From positions 382,495-446,494 of the forward strand of contig NW_008707205.1 of NCBI RefSeq assembly GCF_000327385.1: 64,000 nucleotides of DNA, written 5' to 3'. Origin of the DNA: Lottia gigantea (lineage: Eukaryota > Mollusca > Gastropoda > Lottiidae). The translations under genes were made by a program, and so were the position numbers. A model generated the notes under the pieces. The model searched no databases. It worked only from the letters and a program-made list of their open reading frames with translations, and was not told the origin of the DNA. Positions within the stretch are counted from its first letter, which is position 1, and the number at the start of each line of letters is the position of its first letter. Positions 1-10,839 of this stretch are shown piece after piece.

Positions 1-626
1 GTTTGTCGACCGGAAGTGCCAATTTACCAGTTTTTCCTCTTCGTATAGTATCGCTATTTTCATAAATACTTTCATCCGGTTGACTATTGGATTCAATTGA
101 ATCATCTTTTTCAATATCCATATAGACTCCCTTTAAATGACTATAACCTGGTGGAGTGGGACAATCTCTTTCCTTTTCTCGGCTTAATCTATCATACTCT
201 CCTGTCTTTTTGACCTTGGCAGATATTTTCTCTCGAAATTCAACATCTTTTTCTGCTGAACTGTTTTGGTCCTGTATTTTCTTCTTTCTAACTGCGCTTG
301 CGTCAACATACTCGCTGCCTGCATTAACAACCGGAAGCTCACGACTTTTTTGTTTATCGGCTTTCTTTTTATTTCTAACATCTGATGCGTCCACATACAC
401 GGCATTTGGGAATTCGCCGTCAGCCATATTGTTCATGGTTGTCCTAACGTCCCAGGGATCCGCATAATTGATGACTGGTTCTTCAAACACAACATGTTCG
501 TCAACCTTAATTGATTTTTTCGCTGCTTTTTTGGGACGGGGTGCTGGAGCTGGTTCAATTGTAGCGTAAGGTTCAATCAAATCAGGTTCAACACTTGCAC
601 TTGGTTTCGGTTTTGTGTTTCGTTTC
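1..626 (-). other. Tyrosine-rich cytoplasmic tail exon with an internal duplication
   Basis: The exon is open to the window edge. It starts at a clean acceptor (TTTATTTGCAG) and reads RKRNTKPKPSASVEPDLIEP. The module A-V-Y-V-D-A-S-D-V-R followed by Asn and three lysines recurs as S-E-Y-V-D-A-S-A-V-R plus three lysines about 36 residues later, a degenerate internal duplication. YxxI/L motifs (YATI, YDRL, YMDI) and a YEN motif (Grb2-type SH2 consensus) are spread over it. The end of the exon, or a possible donor near the window edge, cannot be judged. Confidence 0.7.
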
Positions 627-3600
627 CTGCAAATAAAGCAAATATTGGTATATTCTTTTCATCGTGTTAATCTGAGAATCAGGTGAAATCGATCAACTTC
701 AGTTTTGCTAAGTAGGGTATCAAAAAATCTAAAGCAGCCATTTTTGGACATCGAAAGGCAGCACAGATTTTACTAATAATGTAAAGTGGTACTTAAAAGC
801 AAACACTTACCTAATTGCCAAAAGAATAATCATAGTTATAATGAATGTTAACAAGGCTCCGCCCAAAAATCCACCTATCACTACCACTAATGGATACCCT
901 GAAAAAAAAATTGGAACATGGAGGAGCATAAAATAGATGTTTATTTCGCTCAAAAAAATAATCGTCATAAGCTACATAATATACTCTCAGGAGAGAGAAG
1001 CCGGTTTGGCAGACCCAGCCGCTAGAGTCATCAGGTGTTTCAAAAGATGTCCTGCTTCATTTTTTAAGGCACGTTAGTGGAATCCGATTGATACACATGC
1101 CCATGCAATCCTGGGCCATTTAACATAAAAATGGATGACGGAAATTGGTGTGTATACTGTGAGACATCAAGATCTAAATATATACCCTACAAATTTCGTC
1201 AACAGTTCTTTACCTCTTTAAAGAAGAGGACGAGGATGTTAAAGAAGATTCGCAAGCTATTTGTATCCAATCGTATTCCATATCCACAATGTTACAGTCT
1301 AGACGAGGCAATGCAGTCGACAGAAGATTTGTCTAATAACTTTAAACTCACCAAGATCTTCAGCAGCAGAATCATCTGTTGGAGGCTGAACTTGTTGATT
1401 ACCATTTGGTGAAAGAGGAGAGACAGTGATACCCGTTCCTTCTGTAAGATTGAAAACATTTGATGTTGAAGGAGTACTTAATATCATAGATAAAAGCCAA
1501 TATACTGAATAAATATACAATATTAAAGAAGTAGACGCTCCGAAAACATGTCAAGTTAACAAATCAGGATTATCAAATCTAATTACTCACCAAACCCATT
1601 CTTCCATCCATGAAGTCCACAACTGACTCTTATTTCATCGTCCAAAGAAGCTGAAATGAAAATTTGAACAATCTATCTTAACGGTCTTCTGAAGTTGTAT
1701 TCGCCAGCACCAATTCAATTAAATGGCAGAAATTACAAAATTTCGTCAAAGTATAAGACGGAGTATAAGACGGCGACATTATCAAGTTTGACTCACCTTC
1801 AAATCCCAGCCACACATATTCCGGAGTTTCGTCGTGGAGCACTAACTGTGCTAAAGCTACTGTAGTTGAATTTAGGACAGATACAAATGGATACGGAAAT
1901 CCTGGATCGTGCACACTTTTACAGTTGATGTCTTTAATGGTCTTTCCGGCAGATATGGAGACCATAGAATCCGAACACTGGGTAGATTCTAATTGATTTA
2001 ACCTAATATCTACGACAAAGACTGAGATAGGATTTTCTATTGGCCAGGTTGTAGAATGAGCTACACATGTGCACACTCGACTGCTGCTTCGGGTCTGTGC
2101 AGATTTGGCGTCGAACACAGCAAATACAGTTCTTCCCGATACAGTGATAGTCTGTTCACTACAGAAATCAGCAGTAAACGTGTCTGAAAAATACAGAAAC
2201 ATTATATTATGTTATATATGTCACCAATTCCACATTTGAAAAATTTACTAAATATCTCCCCGAGACTGGTAAAAGTAAGAACGTTTCGAACTGATTGAAT
2301 ATAAGTCTTTTAGTCCTATGGATTCATTAAGACGTGTGTTTGAAGTGTTTAAACAGAGGGAACATAAAGCGACTGTCATTTAACAGAAAATGCTTTGGAA
2401 ATCTTAACAATAAGTGTATCAAAATCCTAATTCAAACATAAGAAAACAAAATAGACAACATTCAGCACCCCAAATAAAATTATCCCATGTCCACCAATCT
2501 AATGGTACTTTCTTACCATTGATACAGACATAATCTAAGATTGTGTACGTTGTATTAGGTTGTGGTGTAGAACTTCCTGTATTACAAACTTTAGCCAAGT
2601 CTTGATTACCAACAATATCAACTTCACACTGAAATCATATCACAATCACACATTATAGAGCACATTGATATAATAGTCCGAGAATCAGCATAGCGTGTAA
2701 GAAAGGTTTGACACATGGATTGAATACCTCAGTCGATATGAATGCCTGAACGGGCATTCTTCAGTACTGCAACTGTGGTATAAATCTTTTTGTGGATTTG
2801 TAAAAGGAATCTGAACGCTAATTCATCAGCTGACGAATTTGTTAAAATATTAATGTGTTCCATACCACCTATGTCGTTACACATCGGGCTAGACGAAAGC
2901 AACAGATTAATATAGGGTAAAGTCTTAGAATGGCATACGAGTATAAATAATATGGAGTACGATATAATATACATGTCGAAACGTTAAATTAAACATTAAC
3001 CAGTGATTGTTGTTCCATAAAGCTGTGTCTATATATAGATTAATAGGATGTCTGATTTTCTTATTGACACTTCTTATCTGTAATTATTTTATTCGAGTCT
3101 ACTTTACCTTTTCTTTTCCAGAGCACCCCTTATGTAGAGGTTCGAGTCTTTCTACAGGATAAGGTAAGATGCAATCTGTACTCGGTGTCTTTTCACAACA
3201 TATATCACTTTGTATTCGGTCACAATTGGTGGTAGCTGGACATGTTGGACCATTAGGATGTACACCAAATAAAGCTTCTCTGATGGCTATACCATGTTCT
3301 GGTGGGCACGTCAAACTTACTTTAGCACAAGGTCCATTACAAACGCTGACTGTTTTCTCCAAAATAAAACCATCAGAACCTAAAGCGGACAAAATATGAG
3401 TACTAGAATCGTTTATAGCTTATGTGATAGAAATTAAGCAGCTTATTGCTTTGCAAATGAATTCAATTCTTTAAGGTTAAAGTCGAGTTGATATCCCATT
3501 GATGGATGCTTTTATAGTTCCTATTGATTCCAATGTAGGCCCTATGACGGAGTTCGTAAGTACATTGTGAAAATTCAGCTGATATAACTATGGATAAGAA

Positions 3601-3885
3601 AGTTTTCTGAAATAACTTGTGATGGGGTTTCTTAACAATGAATTATCTTAATGTAAAACCATATAAACCATTTCACAATCAGCCCTTAATTTGAACGTAG
3701 CAAAAACGGCGGGAAATAACTACCGTACGTTATAGCCCTAAATATATAATCTATCGATTTCTGTACTTTATCTGGAATTTATAAACTATGTATAACAAAC
3801 CTTGAATAACAGAAAGAAGGCATATAAACAAACTCAGTCCCAAAATATCCAATTTCCATATAAATTTCAATAAATCGACGTCCAT
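1..3885 (-). CDS. SUEL-lectin/CUB-like single-pass receptor, 3' end cut by window
   Basis: Eight exons, spliced in phase: 3885-3801, 3379-3108, 2628-2517, 2183-1797, 1650-1591, 1504-1352, 898-811, 626-1. The start is the ATG of a hydrophobic signal peptide (core LSLFICLLSVIQ, residues 1-28). Residues about 35-156 form an SUEL/galactose-binding lectin domain: VSLTCPPEHGIAIREALFG, a Cys ladder, CSGKEKCEVDIVGN and the terminal ILDYVC. Residues 157-300 are CUB-like (CTCVAHS, QCSDSMVSI, YVWLGFEG), a weaker call. A Ser/Thr/Pro stalk follows (306-356). Exon 7 is one transmembrane helix (YPLVVVIGGFLGG then TFIITMIILLAI). The last exon is a basic cytoplasmic tail (386-594 and beyond) with many tyrosine motifs (YATI, YVDAS twice, YDRL, YMDI, YENS). 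Lectin receptors of this type bind glycans or partners at the cell surface; a signalling tail is inference. It resembles EVA1C-like proteins only loosely, so no symbol is given. Confidence 0.82.
3108..3379 (-). other. Exon carrying most of the SUEL-type lectin domain
   Basis: This exon encodes the N-terminal three quarters of the lectin fold, and the next exon (2517-2628) closes it with the hallmark Y-x-C end (ILDYVC). The exon border falls just before the Cys of the KxxC motif (GKEK, then CEVDI). Eight cysteines are visible in this exon, compatible with the disulfide pattern of rhamnose/galactose-binding lectins and latrophilin N-termini. Confidence 0.75.
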
Positions 3886-6472
3886 GTTCACAGTGTTAAT
3901 AGATCACACCCTCATTAATGATGTCAAAATTGAATTAAAACTTTACTAATTGATTTCAACGATTTCGTGGTTCAATTCACACCAACCCATCGAACACTGC
4001 TGCAGGGGAATCGAGTTTTTAAAGTAGGTATATGATCGAATTCAGGAAGTTGTCGACCACATCACATAACTGTCCATAAGTCATTGTGTATAAGTTCGAA
4101 AATCAACCATTCTATTACAACTGGTAACGAGACAAATGATTCAATGTGACGGATTGGAAAGTAAGACAAAATTAGATAAATATTTGGATCATCTTTTGAA
4201 CGATGGTAGAATCATATCCGAAGTAGTGGGACATCATATTTCGACTTAATAGCAGTCTGAAAAGTGGTAGAATGGACAGGCTTCAAAAGTCAATTTACTC
4301 CAGTCCATTAGTCGCTAGTTTTTGAGAATTAAATCCATGACAAAGATCGTAACCTTCGGTGTATTACATTCAAAGCTGAACCACTAATGAGTCTACTAGA
4401 CGATGCTCGAGGGCGTATCTAGAAAATGCCTGAAACGGGGGAGGGGGGTGTAGAGGGGGTCAATAATGATTCATGGAGCGTTCACCGACTTTCTCAGGCC
4501 TGAGCTCCAATGGCCCACACTCTAAATACGTCACTACGTGGAATCACAATACAGTATATACACTTCGGACCAGGGATAAACTGTGTATAAGTATGAGGTA
4601 ATATACATCTATGCCACGGGCTTTCAAAAAGACTAGTATATTGATAGGATGTAATTAATCATTTTAAATTGACAGTTATCATCACATAACTTGTAAGGTA
4701 CATTACATTATATACATGTGGTCTACGATATATTGATTAAGGTCGCAAATTAGTGACCGTATGCAAAATGTATCACAAATGGCCAGAGATCCCTCAGTGA
4801 AAGAATTCCAACCCGTCACTGTACAAGATGAATACATGTACAGTGGCATAGAAGGGATTTCAATATTGTATTGACAAGGAAGGGGGGCACTAGTCATGGT
4901 GGGTGTTCGGATCGGAAATTTTTTTAAAAACTCTCGCTGAAGGAAAATCATATTTTTAATTAATTCAATAAATATACTGCTAAGTAACATTGCACATTGT
5001 ATTTAAGGATTTGAAATGTGCTTCTGCCACACCATCCATTCTGAGTTTGACTTTTTGACTGTAAGCAGTTATCTAAAATGATTTGGTACATGGAGGACCC
5101 TGTCTGATTAACTGAGCGACTTACAAAATGAGTACTGGTAATTTTTAATTTTACACATAAATACATTAATTATAATATCAGCTTATTTACAAATGTAGTT
5201 ATACTTAACAGATCAACAAATACATCTGTGATCAAAAGCTTTTTTCCTTATGGTGTATTTTTTGCCATCACGCATAATTTTGATTTCAGTAAATGCAGAA
5301 AAGAGGCTGGCTATGGTTTAGCCCCCCACTTTCACATTTTTCATCAGTTTACATAGTGAAAGAATGACCTGTGGCACCCCCTGGAAAATTTGGTGGCCCA
5401 TACTTGGCCCCCTGACTTGACTTTTCTTACAAACGCCACTGAGTAAATGATCTCCTAAATTTACCTTTTTTGTCTCCATATTATGTTTTTCTTTGCATAT
5501 TCAAATCTATAACATTAACAATGAGCCAATGGAAATCAAAGTAAGAAATATACATATATACCAGGTAGTCCTTTAGCCACACAAATCAATTTTAAAGCTG
5601 TAGGTCATACTTCGAAATCATTATGCCAAATTGTACTAATTCAAACTGGTCAGTTGATATACATACACATAGTCTTATTAAAATCAAAGTTTTGAAAAAA
5701 GACAAAAAAATAAAAAAAACACACACACATAATATTTGAAGGATGTAGTCATTAATCATCTAAGTATTTGTTTCACAAAGCTTGGTATACTTTGACAGGC
5801 ATCCATGAAAGTATGTGTGGAAGAGTTAAATAGATATTTAGGGAAGTCGAATCAACGACAGAAATGGCTAATCCAGCCTTGAACTGATTTGAACTATTTT
5901 TTTAGCTTGTCTAGAAATAAAATAAAAATTGCATCAAATAGTAGAAATTACAAAGTATATATGTCCATGATATTAACACTATTTTCCGTAACATATATTA
6001 CCACAATGCTTCTATTTAGGTTACAAACTATTTCAATTTTTTTAAACCTAATCTTGATATATAAACAGTAATACTCCTTATTGAATCAAACCATGATATT
6101 ATATGTACTAATGGCTCCCCTCACAGCAACATATTTTGTTCAGATGAATCAAAGAGGAATCCCAGATGAAAAAACTACTAACTCACTGATGTCAATAAAG
6201 ATCAGATCATAGATGCGCTGTCTATATCTATGTGACCTGATGCCAAATCATGACCTTTTTAAAGTCTGGATAGTCTTGGCTACAGAATTGAACTATTGTG
6301 AAGGAAAAAATCTCTTATGTTTTAAATTGGAATATTACCGCTGTCAGATCTATCTAGGAAGTCTACTATTTGCTCGATCAAATGTTAGATACTAAATAGG
6401 CATTTTCTTAAACAATTTTTTTGAACAATTTTTCATGAATAAAATATCACAGTATATAGATCCATACAAATT
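3886..6472. other. Intergenic region between lectin receptor and VTA1
   Basis: No exon with codon structure or splice signals was recognised on either strand. The left end must hold the receptor 5' UTR and promoter, and the right end the VTA1 3' UTR. G/C-tract-rich patches at about 4390-4530 (gggggaggggggtgtagag) and 5270-5440 (GGTTTAGCCCCCCACTT) resemble degraded dispersed repeats, but boundaries and family cannot be given. The short open frames at 4703-5166 and 5889-6395 lack any recognisable protein. Confidence 0.6.
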
Positions 6473-9400
6473 CTACGATTCAGACCCAGTTGTCAACAGT
6501 TTTAAAGCTTTTGATAAGTTGTCAATGGCTGTTTTAGAATCTTCATATTGAAGAGCACTACTGGCAAATTTACATAACTTCATCGCCCTTTGATATTCTG
6601 ATGTACTTAAATTCACTCCAGCTGAAAAAAGGAAGAAAAAAAGTTTTTGAAAAATAGTCATTGCCGCTTTTTTTTAATGTCGAAACAAACCCCTTCATAA
6701 AATTACAAATTGTTGAGGAATACTGGTAATCTTATTCTAATTTTCATGAAGAGAAAAACACCAAAAATGATAGAATATTGGTATGGAATGGAATGGCAAA
6801 GTTTCATCAACAAGAAAACCGTTGTGTTAAGAAATATTGAAAAAAAAAACTGTCGGCTGAAATGTCTGGAAATGGTCTTTCTAACATCATCTGTCCCCAA
6901 TTACAGCACTTAGCTCTAGTCACGGACTAAGGAGATATTTAGCTGGCTTATACTTTCTATAATACAAAAGACGTACCTGGATTGGGTTGTGGAGCCCATG
7001 ACGTATTAACTGGTTGTTGTGGTGGTGGATTGACTGGTGTTACTGCTCTAGGTGTGTCTTGAGGAGTTGTTGGAGGTGCATAGGATCCTGTAGCAGGATT
7101 ATACATACTACCATCCATAGGTCCTGGTAGATTTAAACCACCCGATCCACCAGGTTGTGGCATACTTCCTCCTCCAGAAGGTGGTGGCATACTTCCTCCT
7201 CCAGAAGGTGGTGGCATCATACCATCTTGTGCTATATGGGCTGGTGGTTGACCTACTTCTTCATCTGTAATACATATAACACTATGTTTATTGTCCAATA
7301 GTAGGCTTTCAAGCTTTCAATTGAAAAACAAATACTCATATTGCACATGAAAATAATTGTCATAATGCAAAATTATTTGGCCTAGTCACTGAGCTACCAA
7401 CATCATATTGTGATGAATTACAGCTAAAGAATTGCAAACATTGTTCGTCTTTTTTAAGACAGAGAATGTAATCCCTTAACAAATAACTAAAAAATAGATG
7501 TTGAACATGCTTTGCAACCACAAAGATCAAAAACAAAGATCAAGGCTACTTACAATCACCATCTTCAGGTAAAGGACCAGGTACAGGGGTCTCTCCATTC
7601 TTCAGACATTTATGTATATAAGCTGCCTTCCATTTTGCATATTTTCTATTTTTTTCAACCTAGAAAGTTTAATCAAATTACACGATACAGGAGGTTCTTT
7701 AACTGTGAAGACGGGTATGGCAACCCAAAAATCATGGAGGAAGATGGAGGATTCTTTAGCTAATATAAAATGTTATTTTTGCTTCAATTTTTATGGGAAG
7801 GGAGACAAATATAAGTAATGTTCTGGTGTTCACCATTTTACATTGAATATGGTAAAATATATGTGAAGATCAAACAATCCTTGGAACATGAAAATGAATA
7901 TAACCCCCTCTCGGAAACACAATCATGATTTTATAATAAGAAGGAATTGATACACACTGTACAAAAGGATAATTGATTCTTTTTAACAATTTTTGATATT
8001 TTAAGCAAGGGCATAATTCCATTTGCCCTACAAATGATGTTCACTACAATACTCAAAATTCAAATTTCCAGTAAGTGTGTTTTGTCCAGCCAGGTTCAAT
8101 CAGAAGATCATTGCTACTGAAACAAGCACTTACCATATCAGATAATTCTCCAAAATTTGATAAGACATCAAATAACATGCCAGCTGTATAGAAAGACTTG
8201 ACAACATTCCTACAATAGAATTAAATCTTTATTTACAATCTACCTCATATGCAAGTTGACTACATTAATGTCAATTAGATCCAGTCAATATCAAATCATA
8301 AATAAACTTTCAGTTTGAATTTTTTTTCTTCTCTGGTCATTCAAACTGAGAATATTGTTACACATCAAATTCTTTGTTCAATAAATAGACATGTGCACTT
8401 TTTTTTTATCTTGTAAGAATTGACATGTGCACTACTTGACATGAATTGTGTACATTTACTTGTAGGCTTGTTGTCACGAAGAGAGAGTTGGAGAACCAAT
8501 TAAAATTTTTCTAAAAGGCGAATGTAGGAAGTAGCAGGAAAAAACATTTAACATCTACATTTTGATCAGATTGCTACAGTTTCAGCTCTAATTAGTAAGC
8601 TTATGCTATATTATATGCCTCTTATTACTTGTTAAATCTTCCAGCTCTATCTTCATTATCAGCATACAGAAAAACTTTTAAAGCATAGTTTTCAACATGG
8701 GCTTGTCCAACAACTTCATTGTGAATAGCTTCATTATCACTGAATTCTGTCTTTTTCTAAACAAATGAAATATTAAAATTAAGATCATTCATTAATATCA
8801 AACAATCTTTCAGACTATGGTAATCACTAGTGGATAATTGTAAAACCAAATGTGAAGAAGCAATCAAGTCAATGGTAAATAAGTAAGAAAATTTTGATCT
8901 ACAGCTAACCAAGTTACAGTTGTTTGGTGTCAGTAAAGAATAAACACATTTAGTACATTCAAACCTTTTCAAGCAGCTCCATTAAAGACATGAGAAATTT
9001 CAAACAATCAGGAGATTTCCTATCAATAGCCATTCCTTTTTGCATTGCATACAACTGACCTGGAATTTAAAAAAAAGGGTTGTCTTTATATATAATAGTC
9101 CAACGTCTATCAAGTCTATTGTGTGACAGTTCATGACCTCATGACAGCCAATCAAATCATTTATGGCCAATCACCTATCATTAAATTGGCGTTCTCACAA
9201 GATATTTCGTATTTTCAAACTATTCGCAAAGTTGAGATAAATAAACATAACTTGGAATTTGCTGGGTGTTGACATGAATGGATATCTTAATATTGTCAAA
9301 AATATTTAAACTCAAGGTAACAGAGGAGTCTGAGAATGGACATCGTTATTTTTCATAATTGACTATAATATATAATTATATCAAAGTAATGTTACATACT

Positions 9401-9675
9401 ACATATTCTTTGATATTGTATGATCAGTATTGCGCAAACGATCATACACCAGTTCGTCATCAAAAAAAAAAGGAGAAAAGAAACGAATAGGAGACTGTCT
9501 TGAAGTTGATTCTGTACTTTCAGTATAAATGAATGATTGTTATTATCATGCTTGTATCATACTTACAGTAATATGCAATCACTGCATCTCGCTGTTCATG
9601 TTCTATAGCCGTTTTTAAATAATGTTGAATAGGTTTTAACTTGGCAGGTAATGGAGGAAGTGTTGACGACGCCAT
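6473..9675 (-). CDS. VTA1: VTA1, vacuolar protein sorting-associated protein VTA1 homolog (LIP5)
   Basis: Complete gene, 316 aa (human about 307). Exons, all in phase: 9675-9567, 9059-8965, 8756-8629, 8209-8134, 7659-7554, 7264-6977, 6621-6473 with TAG at 6473. The N-terminal tandem-MIT-like domain (1-165) shows LPPLPAKLKPIQHYLKTA, AYYCQLYAMQKGM, ENYALKVFLYADNEDRAGRF and YAKWKAAYIHKCLKNGETP. A Pro/Gly-rich linker spans 172-268. The C-terminal VPS4-binding domain (about 272-316) shows KLCKFASSALQYEDSKTAI and NLSKALKLLTTG. VTA1 binds VPS4 and ESCRT-III subunits and stimulates VPS4 ATPase activity in endosomal sorting and membrane abscission. The start ATG has a strong context (AAAATGG) and matches the conserved N-terminus. 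It is divergent from CNK, with 91 bp between start codons. Confidence 0.96.
6977..7264 (-). other. VTA1: VTA1 linker exon with a 27-bp in-frame tandem duplication
   Basis: The exon encodes the flexible Pro/Gly-rich linker between the VTA1 N- and C-terminal domains. A nine-residue block, MPPPSGGGS, occurs twice in a row and a third, diverged block (MPQPGGSGG) follows. This is low-complexity spacer expansion by unit duplication and leaves the flanking domains intact. Confidence 0.85.
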
Positions 9676-9766
9676 TTTCACTCCAAGAATCCTTTTCTAC
9701 TTTCAAAATTGAAGAGTTAAAGTTGTCTTTTTACAGCCGATAAACTATTAGAGTAATGGTTAAATT
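9676..9766. promoter_or_regulatory. Putative bidirectional promoter, VTA1/CNK head-to-head
   Basis: Only 91 bp separate the VTA1 start codon (minus) from the first in-frame CNK ATG (plus; 115 bp to the second ATG at 9791). Both 5' UTRs and the core promoter must fit here unless 5' non-coding exons overlap the other gene. No TATA box near a plausible start is evident and the interval is AT-rich rather than CpG-rich. Co-regulation is inferred from geometry alone. Confidence 0.6.
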
Positions 9767-10839
9767 ATGAGTGGTCTGAAGTTGTTCAAAATGGCGAATT
9801 CTAACACAAATTATATTTTATTCGAGCAATGGACAACTAACCAGGTGGTGGATTGGTTAAGAGGTTTGTATACGTGTTATCCTTTAAAAACATTTTTGAT
9901 GTATGGAGATTGAAATGCAATATCATGGATCTTTGGTCAGATATTACGAAGCGGAAGGTGTTCTTAAATTTTTATATGGTAAATTTATGCATGTAATCCG
10001 AATTTCTTTCCCGTTCCCTTTCATATTTGGGGCCTACGGGTAAATGGAATTTATTTTGTTCAAGATTCAAAGTATTGAAGCCTTATCACATCTAGGTTCT
10101 TTTTATCCTGCTTATTCATTTCAGCTCATATCCATAAAGGTTGAAAAGGGGATTAGGGAAATATGTTTAAAAAAATGCTTTTTCTGATTCAGAAGATGGA
10201 AAGTGATTCGGATTATTTGTTAAATAATCTCACCTGTTGTAATTTCTGGAATTTTTTTTTGCATTTTGTCCCAGTACTCCCAATTGAAGAGAATTTGTTT
10301 GCCATGGCAGCTATAGATGCCTATTTGTCAGAGATGGATCTCCCCCAACAACACTTTTGAAAAATGAATTGAATTAAAACTAATTCCTATTCAGAAGATG
10401 AAAAGTGATTCGGATTATTTGTTGAATAATCTCACCTGTTGCAATTTCTGGATTTCTTTTTTGTTTGCATTATGTCCCAGCATTTTGTCCAATTGAAGAG
10501 GATTTGTTCGAATATGATTAGCTATGGCAGCTAGATGCCTATTTGTCTGAGAGGGATCTCCCCCAACAACATTTTTGAAAAATGAATTGAATAAAAACTG
10601 TTTAAAAACTAATTTTACCAAAGGGTTACAGTTTTTTTTTTTAAGGATTCGAGCTTAATTTTAACTTAATTTCAGGCTTAGATGATACAATTTTACCATA
10701 CATTCAACACTTTACCAATAATAATATTGATGGTAGAAGACTTCTTATGTTAACACATTCAGACCTAGAAAAACTTCATGTCACAAAACTTGGTCATCAA
10801 GAATTAATCCTAGAAGCAGTTGATCTTTTAAGATCATTG
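9767..10839 (+). other. CNKSR: CNK exons 1-2: SAM domain
   Basis: The two exons encode a SAM domain: EQWTTNQVVDWLRGLDD, YIQHFTNNNIDGRRLLMLTH, SDLEKLHVTKLGHQELILEA and VDLLRSL. The W-T-x-x-Q-V-x-x-W opening and the G-H-x-x-I/L helix are SAM hallmarks and match animal CNK closely. SAM mediates homo- or hetero-oligomerisation in CNK-family scaffolds. Confidence 0.93.
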
